Positions 15,590 through 23,922 of a stretch of 64,000 nucleotides of DNA are shown here, piece after piece. The notes under the pieces are model-generated. The model ran no database searches and was not told the DNA's origin. It was given only the letters and a program-made list of their open reading frames with translations. The stretch comes from Sporosarcina sp. E16_8 (GTDB taxonomy: Bacteria; Bacillota; Bacilli; Bacillales_A; Planococcaceae): NCBI RefSeq assembly GCF_017347095.1, contig NZ_JADPRZ010000006.1:1-64000 (forward strand). Reading direction: 5' to 3'. Position 1 is the stretch's first letter. Every line of letters starts with the position of its first letter. The translations under genes were made by a program, and so were the position numbers.

Positions 15590-16148
15590 ACAAACCCTCC
15601 TTGCGAATAAAATCTTCAACTGCAGGCGGGATAAGCAATTGGACGGTACCATTGTTGGAAAAACGTTGTCGAATCAACGTTGAAGACAACTCAATTTGTG
15701 GAATATCTACCATGATCATGGGGAAATCCGTTGTTCCGACTGTCCCTGGACGTCCAACACCTACAAAGTTGACAAGCGTGACAAGTTCTTCAATACGGTG
15801 CCATTTAGGCAACAAATCAATCATATCACCGCCAATGATAAAGTAAAAATCAATCTTCGGTTCAATCTCTGTTAATTGTTTCATCGTATCAAATGTATAT
15901 GAAACTCCGCCGCGTTCCACTTCAAAAGCGGATACGGTCAAGCCATTAACAGCCTTTACGGCTAGTTCCACCATCTGCAATCGCTGTTCAGCAGTCGCAT
16001 CACCAGGCGCAGTTTTATGGGGTGGAACTGACGTCGACATTAACCTAACTTCATCAAGACCGAGAGAATGCTTTACTTCATTTGCAACAATCAGATGACC
16101 AATATGTGGCGGGTTGAATGTACCTCCAAGAATGCCAACCTTTTTCAT
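15555..16148 (-). CDS. nadD: Nicotinate-nucleotide adenylyltransferase
   Basis: NadD makes nicotinic acid adenine dinucleotide in NAD synthesis. The N-terminus MKKVGILGGTFNPPHIGHL carries the nucleotidyltransferase GxFxPxHxGH motif, and SSTLIRQRF near residue 160 is the matching ISSTxIR motif. Length is 197. AAGGAGG precedes the ATG. It overlaps yqeK, which fits a tightly packed operon. Confidence 0.95.
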   Translation of the reverse strand: MKKVGILGGTFNPPHIGHLIVANEVKHSLGLDEVRLMSTSVPPHKTAPGDATAEQRLQMVELAVKAVNGLTVSAFEVERGGVSYTFDTMKQLTEIEPKIDFYFIIGGDMIDLLPKWHRIEELVTLVNFVGVGRPGTVGTTDFPMIMVDIPQIELSSTLIRQRFSNNGTVQLLIPPAVEDFIRKEGLYGSCTAENSNR

Positions 16149-16163
16149 ATGTTGCTTACCTCC

Positions 16164-16454
16164 TTATGGAAGTTCGATCCGTTTTTTCTCAACTGATTCT
16201 TTATATAAAACAATGATCTTGCCGATAACTTGAACGACTTCAATGCCTTCTTGTTCTTCAAGTTTCGCTGCAATTTCATTTTTGTCTTGGTCACAGTTTT
16301 GTAAAATTGTTACTTTGATTAATTCTTTTGCTTCAAGCGCTTCTTCAATCTGAGTAATGACAGATTCTGTTAAACCACTTTTACCAATATGGACGAGTGG
16401 TTGTAGACGATTCGATTCGCCGCGCAGAAAGCTTTTTTGTTTATTAGTTAACAT
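16164..16454 (-). CDS. yhbY: RNA-binding protein YhbY/YqeI (CRM domain)
   Basis: The 96-residue protein is a single CRM domain, known to associate with pre-50S ribosomal particles. The motif HIGKSGLTESVITQIEEAL (about 22-40, with the GxxG-like loop) and the strand pattern ELIKVTIL...GKIIVLYK are typical. It is between aroE and nadD, 9 bases after aroE-side sequence, in the common Bacillales order. Confidence 0.93.
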   Translation of the reverse strand: MLTNKQKSFLRGESNRLQPLVHIGKSGLTESVITQIEEALEAKELIKVTILQNCDQDKNEIAAKLEEQEGIEVVQVIGKIIVLYKESVEKKRIELP

Positions 16455-16460
16455 AGTTAT

Positions 16461-17288
16461 TTATCCTCCAAGAGTTGTCGTTATTTTGTCAATCATAGAT
16501 CCTGTTTCAGGGCTAACTTCTGTCCATATTTCAAACGCAAGCGCTCCTTGATGGACAAACATGCCGACCCCATTCAATGTGTGTGCTCCCCTTTTAAGGG
16601 CTTCTGCAAGGAATGCCGTTTCAAGCGGATTGTAGATAATATCGGCTACAACAGTTCCTTCAGATATGTTTTCCGGATTTAAAGGCATTCCTTGTTGTGA
16701 AAAGTTCATGCCAACGGATGTAGTCTGGACGATTAAACCGAATTCGGAAAGAGATAATTCTGCCTCCGCTACCGATAGAACCGCCGTATTAGAAAGTTCT
16801 TCCGCTAATTGGATAGCTTTTTCAAGTGTTCGGTTTGTGAAAAATATTGGCCCGTATCCAGCGTTATGAAGTGCAAAAGCTATACCGCGTGCAGCACCGC
16901 CCGCTCCGATAATAAGAACTTTTTTATCCTTACACTGCTCACCATAGGCTTCCTCCAACGACCGGACAAATCCCTTACCGTCCGTATTGGAGCCAACTAA
17001 CGTGCCATCCTCGAGTACATGGACAGTATTCACTGCGTTCATTTGTCGCGCAGAGGGATCCAACTGATTAAGAAGCGGGATGATGGCACTTTTATGAGGA
17101 ACTGTTACATTCCAGCCTGAACAACCCAAGTTTTTTAAGCCCTCTACCGCTTCCCGTAGTCTGTCTGCTGTTACACGTATTGGAATATAGGCCACGTCCA
17201 TACTTTCTTCATCAAACCAAACTTCGTGCATACTCGGAGACATCGACTGTTTTATCGGATCTCCGATAACTGCATACCACTTTTTCAA
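16461..17288 (-). CDS. aroE: Shikimate dehydrogenase (NADP)
   Basis: AroE reduces 3-dehydroshikimate to shikimate. Substrate-binding residues are seen in VIGDPIKQSMSPSMHE (Ser pair near 14-16) and WNVTVPHKSAI (catalytic Lys). The NADP-binding loop is IIGAGGAARGIAF (about 125-137). Length is 275. The TTG start has AAGGAGGG upstream. It lies 13 bases after yqeH. Confidence 0.95.
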   Translation of the reverse strand: MKKWYAVIGDPIKQSMSPSMHEVWFDEESMDVAYIPIRVTADRLREAVEGLKNLGCSGWNVTVPHKSAIIPLLNQLDPSARQMNAVNTVHVLEDGTLVGSNTDGKGFVRSLEEAYGEQCKDKKVLIIGAGGAARGIAFALHNAGYGPIFFTNRTLEKAIQLAEELSNTAVLSVAEAELSLSEFGLIVQTTSVGMNFSQQGMPLNPENISEGTVVADIIYNPLETAFLAEALKRGAHTLNGVGMFVHQGALAFEIWTEVSPETGSMIDKITTTLGG

Positions 17289-17301
17289 AATGAGTCCCTC
17301 C

Positions 17302-18402
17302 TTAGATTAATGAAGGGCGTAGTACAACGTCTACCCCACGAGGTGCATGAATTGCGACTACCACATTAGGGTGCTGAATCGTGATCCAACCTAGCCCCGA
17401 AATAACAATATCCGTTTTCGCTTTTTTAATCGAAAATTCATGACGGACAAATGGCGGTAGCGTTTCAAGTGATTCACCAGATGGCGGAGATAGCATCCCA
17501 CCAAGGTGTTCTTTGTACAAATGATCCGCATTGGAAAGCTTTGTTCGGTGAATCGATAAATCATTCGAAACATGAATTGTAAACGACGAACGGGCACCAG
17601 AAATAAAATCGAAACGCGCAAGACCAGCGATGTATAGTGTCTGTTCAGCGTTCAGCTGGAATACTGACGGTTTCAATTCTTTTTTAGGTGTGATTGCTTT
17701 CAAATCATTTGCATTTAAATGATGTGCTATCTGATGGTGATTAATAATCCCCGGTGTATCATAGATAGCTTTTCCATCCTCAAATGGAATTTCAACAAGA
17801 TCTAAAGTTGTTCCTGGGAAATGAGAAGTCGTAATTACTTCACCAATACCAGTCGCCCCTTTAATTATACGATTGATGAACGTTGATTTCCCGACGTTCG
17901 TACAGCCGACTACATACACGTCTTTCCCACGGCGATGTTTATCAATCGCTGTGAGTGCTTCTTCCATCCCTTTGCCTTTATGAGCAGAAACAAGCAAAAC
18001 ATCGACAGGTTTCAAGCCAAGTTTAGACGCTTCAGCTTTCATCCAGTTGATAAGACGGTTCGGGTTAATTGATTTCGGTAATATATCTGCTTTATTACCG
18101 ATTAATAATATATCTTTAGCACCAACAAAGCGGTGCAGACCGTTTATCCAGCTACCGTTGAAATCGAAAATATCGACGATTTTAACGACCAATCCATCTT
18201 TTTGACCAATACCATTTAAAATAGCAAGGAAATCATCGCCCGATAATGAAACGGGTTGTAATTCATTATAATTGCGCAGTCGGAAACAACGCTTGCAAAT
18301 AACGTCCTCTTTTTCTAAAGAAGCTGGTGGCGTATAGCCTTCCAATTTTGGGTCTTCAGTTTGGATTGTTATTCCACAACCGATACATTTAATTTCTTCC
18401 AA
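17302..18402 (-). CDS. yqeH: Ribosome biogenesis GTPase YqeH
   Basis: YqeH is a circularly permuted GTPase needed for 30S assembly. An N-terminal zinc finger (CIGCGITIQ...VICKRCFRLRNY) is followed by permuted G motifs: G4 IGNKADIL, then G1 GCTNVGKST, then G3-type YDTPGI. The TTG at 18402 follows GGGAGGA by six bases; the in-frame GTG at 18417 lies inside the ribosome site. The protein has 366 residues, as expected. It follows yqeG by two bases. Confidence 0.95.
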   Translation of the reverse strand: MEEIKCIGCGITIQTEDPKLEGYTPPASLEKEDVICKRCFRLRNYNELQPVSLSGDDFLAILNGIGQKDGLVVKIVDIFDFNGSWINGLHRFVGAKDILLIGNKADILPKSINPNRLINWMKAEASKLGLKPVDVLLVSAHKGKGMEEALTAIDKHRRGKDVYVVGCTNVGKSTFINRIIKGATGIGEVITTSHFPGTTLDLVEIPFEDGKAIYDTPGIINHHQIAHHLNANDLKAITPKKELKPSVFQLNAEQTLYIAGLARFDFISGARSSFTIHVSNDLSIHRTKLSNADHLYKEHLGGMLSPPSGESLETLPPFVRHEFSIKKAKTDIVISGLGWITIQHPNVVVAIHAPRGVDVVLRPSLI

Positions 18403-18404
18403 GC

Positions 18405-18920
18405 TTATTCCTCCCACTTAATCAAGCCACGACGTTTCAAACCCGCCATGATCTTTCTTTCAATCTTCCTGTTGAACTTTGTGATAGCGGCGTCTGATGA
18501 CGCGACTGGCACTACGAGTATCGTATGTAGCCCTTTTCTGTTGCCGCCGAGTATATCGGTCAGCAACTGGTCACCGATGACAACGACTTCCTCTTTTTTG
18601 ACGTTCATAGAGGTAAGTGCCTTTTGGAATGATGTCCGCATTGGCTTGCGTGCATCATTTATGAATGGAATGCCGAGAGGTTCGCAAAAGGCTTTGACAC
18701 GCATTTCATTGTTGTTCGAAACGATGGTAACCTGTATGCCTGCATCTTGCATTGATTGTATCCATTCGATGATTTCAGGTGTCGCATCAGGCCTGTCCCA
18801 CGCGACTAGCGTATTGTCCAGGTCCGTGATAATCCCTTTAATTCCTTTATCTTTTAGTGCTTCAGGTTGAATATGAAAAATGTCTTTCACATACTCATCT
18901 GGCAAAAAATACTTATACAC
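18405..18920 (-). CDS. yqeG: HAD-superfamily phosphatase YqeG
   Basis: The HAD motifs are present: motif I GIITDLDNTLV (Asp nucleophile region), motif II VTIVSNNN and motif IV VVIGDQLLTDILGGNRKG. The start is the GTG at 18920, which gives MYKYFLPDEYV, matching the B. subtilis start; GGAG lies 8 bases upstream. The related bacterial and mitochondrial enzymes dephosphorylate phosphatidylglycerophosphate, but the in vivo substrate is not settled here. It is first in the yqeG-yqeH-aroE operon. Confidence 0.92.
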   Translation of the reverse strand: MYKYFLPDEYVKDIFHIQPEALKDKGIKGIITDLDNTLVAWDRPDATPEIIEWIQSMQDAGIQVTIVSNNNEMRVKAFCEPLGIPFINDARKPMRTSFQKALTSMNVKKEEVVVIGDQLLTDILGGNRKGLHTILVVPVASSDAAITKFNRKIERKIMAGLKRRGLIKWEE

Positions 18921-19140
18921 GATATCCACTCCGATATAGTACTTAATCTGAAACGATTATAACATAATAACGTGACTTACGTGCATTGATACGGATGAAG
19001 TTCAATATCTCTCCACTACATGACTCACATCAAGTAGACCTAAACAAGGACATCCTTTATCGCCTGTCCGACTAAAAAAACGGTGATACGGCAAGACCCG
19101 ACCGCATATGCTGTCATACAACGACACAGGAGGTGGCCCG

Positions 19141-19848
19141 ATGAGCGGGTTTGTCATGGCAATTGTTCAGCTATGGCTCGAAATTCCTGCAGTGATTGGC
19201 TATATTAGAGGGCAGGCTTTCCAGCGCCCTTTATCCAAAGAGGAAGAAGCAGCTTGCCTGCAACGACTTGCAGAAGGCGACGAAGATGCTCGAGATGAAT
19301 TGATTGAACGTAATATGCGGCTCGTCGCCCACATCGTAAAAAAATTCCACCCAAAACATGAACTACTTGATGATTATATCTCAATTGGAACAATCGGACT
19401 TATGAAAGCGGTGAACAGTTTCACTCCGGATCGCAAAACGAAACTGGCCACGTACGCCGCCCGCTGTATTGAAAATGAAATACTCATGTATTTACGAACT
19501 CAGAAAAAGGTACAAAAAGACGTCTCCCTCTTTGATCCAATCGGTATGGATAAAGATGGTCAATCCTTGCAAATTGCTGATTTGCTTCAGACAGATGATG
19601 ATTCCCCAGTCGATGCAGTCGAACAAAAAGAAAGAAAAGAAAGGCTGTACAGACATCTCGGAAAGCTTGATGGCCGGGAACTCGAAATCATTCAAAGACG
19701 ATATGGTCTGTTAGATGACCTGCCTATGACGCAAAAAGAAATTGCCGAGCAGCTCGACATTTCGAGAAGCTATGTCTCTCGTATCGAAAAACGCGCAATC
19801 GTTAAACTGTATCAGTTATTCAAACATGAATACAATGATTTAAATTAA
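19141..19848 (+). CDS. sigK: RNA polymerase sporulation sigma factor pro-sigma-K, uninterrupted
   Basis: Sigma-K directs late mother-cell transcription, including coat genes. The 235-residue protein starts with a 20-residue hydrophobic pro-sequence ending at a Gly-Tyr junction (residues 20-21), the same spacing as the SpoIVFB cleavage site in B. subtilis. Region 2 is seen in LRLVAHIVKKF-type sequence (MRLVAHIVKKF) and TKLATYAARCIENEILMYLR, and region 4 in SRSYVSRIEKRA. KVQKDVSLFDPIGMDKDG distinguishes it from sigma-E. The gene is continuous, so no skin-like excision is needed. The ATG at 19141 follows AGGAGGTG. It may serve the coat cluster at 585-5774. Confidence 0.95.
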   Translation: MSGFVMAIVQLWLEIPAVIGYIRGQAFQRPLSKEEEAACLQRLAEGDEDARDELIERNMRLVAHIVKKFHPKHELLDDYISIGTIGLMKAVNSFTPDRKTKLATYAARCIENEILMYLRTQKKVQKDVSLFDPIGMDKDGQSLQIADLLQTDDDSPVDAVEQKERKERLYRHLGKLDGRELEIIQRRYGLLDDLPMTQKEIAEQLDISRSYVSRIEKRAIVKLYQLFKHEYNDLN

Positions 19849-19857
19849 GAGACAAAA

Positions 19858-20010
19858 GCGCAAGCGCCTGTTCAGCTCCGACAAGTAGGAGGGATGCAGT
19901 ACAATCCCTCCTGGATGGCCTGGAGTAAAAGGCGCTCTTTGCCTTTACCTACAGGACAGAAGCGATTCGAAGGGCTATGCGCTAGAGTCTAGACGTGAAA
20001 TAGCTTCCTT
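19858..20010. repeat. Dispersed repeat, family A copy
   Basis: The sequence starts AGCGCAAGCGCCTGTTCAGC, then GACAAGTAGGAGGGATGCAG, CAATCCCTCC, and ends near GAGTCTAGAC. GGAGGGAT and ATCCCTCC make a perfect hairpin. It sits directly after the sigK stop. Confidence 0.7.
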
Positions 20011-20054
20011 TGCAGGTTGTCCACAGTACGAGATTATATAATTTCCCATGCAAT

Positions 20055-20102
20055 AAATAAAAGGCGTTTCCATGCGGGAGTGATCCCAGCATAGGAAACG
20101 CC
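20055..20102 (-). terminator. Terminator of the 26-codon ORF
   Basis: GGCGTTTCC and GGAAACGCC are the outer arms, with further pairing inside (GGG/CCC). On the minus strand TTTTATTTATT follows. Confidence 0.75.
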
Positions 20103-20116
20103 TCTTCTTTTACAGC

Positions 20117-20197
20117 TTAGTCCGCGCTAACCTCACGGGAGATGACAACTGCAATAATTGTTGTTGCGATAAACACGCCTGCCATTAAAAATAACAT
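20117..20197 (-). CDS. Small single-span membrane peptide (26 aa), unknown
   Basis: The frame encodes MLFLMAGVFIATTIIAVVIS followed by REVSAD and a stop. GAGGAGGG lies 8 bases before the ATG, and a good terminator follows, so this looks like a real small gene. Residues 1-20 form one hydrophobic helix and the end is charged. I do not recognise a family. It lies between sigK and mtnN and is read on the mtnN strand, 68 bases downstream of mtnN, so it could be its last cistron. Confidence 0.6.
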   Translation of the reverse strand: MLFLMAGVFIATTIIAVVISREVSAD

Positions 20198-20265
20198 AGT
20201 TAAATCCCTCCTCGAAAAAAAATATCTGCAAGATCTATTCGTATATCTATCTTACCACGAAATGC

Positions 20266-20958
20266 TTAAAGTTTCGAGATGACTTTTAAAACAATATCTG
20301 TGGAATGACGTGCCGCAATAGGAAGGAACTCTTCGAAACTAATTGACGACTCTTTTCCTGCAATGTCTGATAGTGCTCGAATGACTACAAAGGGCGTACC
20401 AAATAGATGACATACTTGAGCGACAGCCGATGCTTCCATATCCGCAGCAATCATCAGAGGGAATGTCTCTTTCACTTTTTTCACATGTTCAGTATTGCTC
20501 ATAAACGTATCACCCGAAGCAATAAGTCCTGTAGCATGTGCGTGTGCTCCAATTTCTTCGACAGCTGCACGAGCTACATCCACCAGTCCTAAATCTGCTG
20601 GATACGCTGCAGGTTGTCCTGGAACTTGACCATGCTCGTAGCCAAATGCAGTTACATCGACATCATGATGCCGCACTTCATTGGAAATAACGACCGTGCC
20701 AACATCAAGTGACTCATGGAATCCACCTGCTGAACCTGTATTGAGAACAATATCCGGTTTGTAATTGTTTAGCAATAGCGTTGTTGCAATCGCGGCGTTT
20801 ACTTTACCAATCCCACTTTTCACAAGCACAACATCATGCTCGCCGATTTTCCCTGTGATGAATTCACACCCTGCAATTGTTGTCGCAAGACCTGAATCAA
20901 TCTCTTCACGTAAAAGTGTTACTTCTTCTTCCATTGCACCAATTATTGCTATCTTCAT
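20266..20958 (-). CDS. mtnN: 5'-methylthioadenosine/S-adenosylhomocysteine nucleosidase
   Basis: MtnN cleaves adenine from methylthioadenosine, S-adenosylhomocysteine and 5'-deoxyadenosine. The sequence begins MKIAIIGAMEEEVTLL (Glu near 12 is catalytic in the family), has VLNTGSAGGF, MIAADMEASAVAQVC (the substrate-binding Met-Glu) and VVIRALSDIAG (catalytic Asp). Length is 230. Unlike B. subtilis, no yrrT, mccA or mccB follows it. Confidence 0.96.
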   Translation of the reverse strand: MKIAIIGAMEEEVTLLREEIDSGLATTIAGCEFITGKIGEHDVVLVKSGIGKVNAAIATTLLLNNYKPDIVLNTGSAGGFHESLDVGTVVISNEVRHHDVDVTAFGYEHGQVPGQPAAYPADLGLVDVARAAVEEIGAHAHATGLIASGDTFMSNTEHVKKVKETFPLMIAADMEASAVAQVCHLFGTPFVVIRALSDIAGKESSISFEEFLPIAARHSTDIVLKVISKL

Positions 20959-20982
20959 AGTATTCCCTCCACTAAACTGCTT

Positions 20983-21684
20983 TTAATACTTAAAGTCCAA
21001 TGTCGTCAATTTATCCATTTTCACAGGTTTCCAGCCTTCGCCATCCACCCATTCGAGGTAGACACGGTATTTCTGTGTACTATCTCTTGATGAAACGATT
21101 CCAATAGATTTTTGTGGCCCACCGCCGTTTTTAATCTTCAAAAAGATCATTGAGTCTTGTGCTAGACCAGTTGCATAGGCCAGCGCTTGTTTTTTCTCAT
21201 TCCAATCGACTGACGAACCATCATACTGGGATACGTGATCGCCTGTTTGTGTCGTACCTACAGGTTTCCACGCGCTATCGGTAATTGTCTCGGCAATGAC
21301 TGCGTCGTCTGAAGGAACGGATGTAACGGAACCAGGCTCGTCACTATCGTCGTCATTAGTTGTTTCGTTTGCTTGATCGGTTTCTGTCGTATTTTCTTTT
21401 TCAGACGTCTCTTCCTCCGTAGTTGGAGTACTATCTTCTTTCGCGCTATCCTTATCGTCTTCTTTAACTTCTTCTGCCCCATCTTCTATGACGGTGGTAT
21501 CATTTGCAGTTTCTTCAATATCGCTCGGTTCTATATCACTCTTGTTGCCGGAGAATATTGCTACAGTGGCGACAACAATAAGTACGACAACAACCCCTAT
21601 CATACTGTTTAATACTTTATTTCGATTACGACCTTTTTTCCGTTCAACTCTCGAGAGATCAGGTTCTCGTTTTGTCATACGCAT
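20983..21684 (-). CDS. yrrS: YrrS-like membrane protein, DUF1510
   Basis: The protein has a basic cytoplasmic start, one membrane helix (about 26-44), a long acidic Glu/Asp/Thr/Ser linker (about 45-130) and a C-terminal DUF1510 domain beginning near AETITDSAWKPVGTTQ and ending VKMDKLTTLDF. AGGAG is 5 bases before the ATG at 21684. In B. subtilis yrrS follows pbpI; here no penicillin-binding protein gene lies between it and greA. Function is unknown; a cell-envelope role is likely from context. Confidence 0.85.
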   Translation of the reverse strand: MRMTKREPDLSRVERKKGRNRNKVLNSMIGVVVVLIVVATVAIFSGNKSDIEPSDIEETANDTTVIEDGAEEVKEDDKDSAKEDSTPTTEEETSEKENTTETDQANETTNDDDSDEPGSVTSVPSDDAVIAETITDSAWKPVGTTQTGDHVSQYDGSSVDWNEKKQALAYATGLAQDSMIFLKIKNGGGPQKSIGIVSSRDSTQKYRVYLEWVDGEGWKPVKMDKLTTLDFKY

Positions 21685-21784
21685 ATCAACTCCTGTTAAG
21701 ATTTTGACGATTGCCAGTATGTAATAGACGAGTACCAACAAAATTTGTTTCATAAATTTCTATACAGATTGTAATAAAGTATTC

Positions 21785-21907
21785 CGTCGAATTCGCTGCA
21801 GCGCTCGAGTATGCCTCCCGCCCTAAGTCAGATAGCTTCGCCTTCAGTCATAGGGCTTCGGCTACCCCTGTTAAGGCGCCTTCGCTCAGTTTATATAGGT
21901 ATTTCAT
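21785..21907. repeat. Dispersed repeat, family B copy (full)
   Basis: The copy contains GAATTCGCTGCAGCGCTCG, ATGCCTCCCGCCCTAAG, CTTAGGG-type pairing segments (CCCTAAG with the later TAGGGCTTCGG) and GGCGCCTTCGCTCAGTTTAT. It matches 50872-50985 along most of its length and 12857-12931 at both ends. Confidence 0.7.
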
Positions 21908-21941
21908 TTATTTAACTTTAATCGTAAATCATAAAGCACGA

Positions 21942-21968
21942 AAGCCACCCTCACAATAGAGGGCGGCT
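21942..21968 (-). terminator. Terminator of greA
   Basis: AGCCACCCTC and GAGGGCGGCT pair around a six-base loop with one mismatch, ten bases past the greA stop. Confidence 0.55.
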
Positions 21969-21977
21969 ATCAGTAAA

Positions 21978-22454
21978 TCATTTAATATCAAGAATTGTAA
22001 CTGACATCTCTCCGCCAGGTGTATTAATTTTCACTTGATCACCTTTAGAACGACCGATTAACGCTTTTGCAATTGGTGAATCATTTGAAATTAGACCTTC
22101 GATTGGATTCGCTTCTGCAGAACCTACAATCGTATACGTCTCTTCATCACCGTCTGGCAGTTCTTTAAATGTGACGGTTTTCCCAAGGCGTACTTCGTCA
22201 GTATTTAGTTCGTCTGCTGTGATGATTACCGCATTACGGATCATCGACTCAATAGATACAATTTTGCCTTCAAGGAAACCTTGGTCTTCTTTCGCGGAAT
22301 CGTATTCCGAGTTTTCCGAAAGGTCCCCGTGACTACGCGCGATTTTTATGCGCTCGACAACTTCTTTTCGTTTAACCGATTTTAGAAAGTCAAGCTCTTC
22401 TTCTAACTTTTGTTTACCTGATGCGGTCATTGGAAATTTCTTTTCTGTAATCAT
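21978..22454 (-). CDS. greA: Transcription elongation factor GreA
   Basis: GreA rescues backtracked RNA polymerase by stimulating transcript cleavage. The 158-residue protein has the N-terminal coiled coil with the acidic tip ([17 protein letters not shown], about 43-60) and the C-terminal domain ending with [18 protein letters not shown]. The ATG at 22454 gives [13 protein letters not shown], and a GGGAG site is about 11 bases upstream. Confidence 0.96.
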   Translation of the reverse strand: MITEKKFPMTASGKQKLEEELDFLKSVKRKEVVERIKIARSHGDLSENSEYDSAKEDQGFLEGKIVSIESMIRNAVIITADELNTDEVRLGKTVTFKELPDGDEETYTIVGSAEANPIEGLISNDSPIAKALIGRSKGDQVKINTPGGEMSVTILDIK

Positions 22455-22560
22455 TACACATATCACTCCCTAATATTCCTGTTCATAAAAATACTATGCC
22501 ACTCCTACAGCAGGTATGCGACATAGTGCTAAATCTGTATAGAATTCTGTCATCATCATA

Positions 22561-23199
22561 TTACAATTCTGTTCCAGATTCAAGAATTGTTTTTATTTTC
22601 GTAACCATTAGGTCAATTGCAACTTCATTATGGCCGCCTTCTGGAATAATAATATCGGCATACCTCTTCGTTGGTTCGATAAACTGGTTGTGCATTGGGC
22701 GGACGACGGACAAATATTGCTCGATGACCGATTCAATCGTTCTACCCCGCTCATTAATGTCACGCATAATACGACGAATGATACGCAAATCTCCATCTGT
22801 ATCGACAAATAATTTGATATCCATCAATTCACGTAACCTTGCGTCCTCAAGTACCAAAATCCCTTCTAGGATAATGACATCTTTCGGTTCAATAATAATC
22901 GTCTCTTCAGACCTCGTGTGTAATGAATAATTATACACGGGTTTTTCCACAAACTTTCGGTCAATAAGCGTTTCAACATGATGAATTAGTAAATCTGTAT
23001 CGAACGCCAACGGGTGATCATAATTCGTTTTTAACCGTTCCTCAAATTCCAAATGAGACTGGTCTTTATAATAATAATCCTGTTCGATAACGACCACAGA
23101 ATGCTCTTTAAACACATCGTAGATTGAATTGGTAACACTTGTTTTACCCGATCCTGAGCCACCTGCAATGCCGATGACGAGAGGTTTTCTAGATTTCAT
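22561..23199 (-). CDS. udk: Uridine kinase
   Basis: Udk phosphorylates uridine and cytidine in pyrimidine salvage. A P-loop ([13 protein letters not shown], about 9-21) opens the protein, followed by [21 protein letters not shown] and [13 protein letters not shown], typical of the family. Length is 212. AAAGGGAG lies upstream of the ATG. It is between yrrM and greA; the peptidase genes yrrN and yrrO found here in B. subtilis are absent. Confidence 0.96.
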   Translation of the reverse strand: MKSRKPLVIGIAGGSGSGKTSVTNSIYDVFKEHSVVVIEQDYYYKDQSHLEFEERLKTNYDHPLAFDTDLLIHHVETLIDRKFVEKPVYNYSLHTRSEETIIIEPKDVIILEGILVLEDARLRELMDIKLFVDTDGDLRIIRRIMRDINERGRTIESVIEQYLSVVRPMHNQFIEPTKRYADIIIPEGGHNEVAIDLMVTKIKTILESGTEL

Positions 23200-23261
23200 T
23201 TCAAACTCCCTTTACGCATCAGAATATCCTGTCACTCTAGGATATCCACATTAATGTCTTA

Positions 23262-23897
23262 TTATTTTTTTACCGCAATCAAAAGCCCGTCTCCAACCGG
23301 AAGCAAAGACGTTTCGTACTCCGAATTATTCATAACCCATGCAGTGAATTCTTTCAAGTTGCGTATCATCGTACGGTTTCGCCTTGGGATATCCTTATCT
23401 TCGAGCAGCACTATACCATGCATGAACATATTGTCGCAATAAATAACGCCCCCAGTAGTAAGGGTAGACGCATACTTTTCAAAGAATCGTTTATACTGCC
23501 CTTTGGCAGCATCAATGAAAAGCGCATCGTATGTGTTATCGAGAACTTCATCACTGTCAGTTAACAGTGCGTCCGCTTCAATTATAGCAATCCGTTGTTC
23601 AAAACCACTACGCGTGATGTAGTCAACCGCTTTCAAATACCGTTCAGTGTCTCTTTCAATAGTCACAATTGAGGCCTTGGGCAGTGCCCCAGCAATCCGG
23701 ATTGCCGAATAGCCGATTGCACTGCCGATTTCAAGGATTCGTTCGGGATTTTGAATTCGTAATAAGCTAATAAATAAATCGATACCGTCATTATCCATGA
23801 TTGGAACATGATGTTCAACAGCAAACTGTTCCATTTCGACAATGAGCGGATCTTTTTCTTTCACGAAACTTGCAACATATGTCTTATAGTTGTCCAT
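23262..23897 (-). CDS. yrrM: tRNA 5-hydroxyuridine methyltransferase / O-methyltransferase YrrM
   Basis: This is a COMT-type SAM-dependent O-methyltransferase. Motif I is ILEIGSAIGYSAIRIA (about 56-71); the metal site region is YDALFIDAAKGQYKRFF and IYCDNMF. Length is 211 from the ATG at 23897, which has GGAG about 9 bases upstream. B. subtilis TrmR (YrrM) methylates 5-hydroxyuridine in tRNA; the same role is likely here from similarity and location. Confidence 0.88.
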   Translation of the reverse strand: MDNYKTYVASFVKEKDPLIVEMEQFAVEHHVPIMDNDGIDLFISLLRIQNPERILEIGSAIGYSAIRIAGALPKASIVTIERDTERYLKAVDYITRSGFEQRIAIIEADALLTDSDEVLDNTYDALFIDAAKGQYKRFFEKYASTLTTGGVIYCDNMFMHGIVLLEDKDIPRRNRTMIRNLKEFTAWVMNNSEYETSLLPVGDGLLIAVKK

Positions 23898-23922
23898 TGC
23901 AATCATCTCCAGTTCAAGACCG

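Noticed and set aside
19080..19135. Sigma-E-type promoter (CATACA near 19114) for sigK
   Set aside because: CATACA is too close to the ribosome site and there is no -35 match at the right distance.
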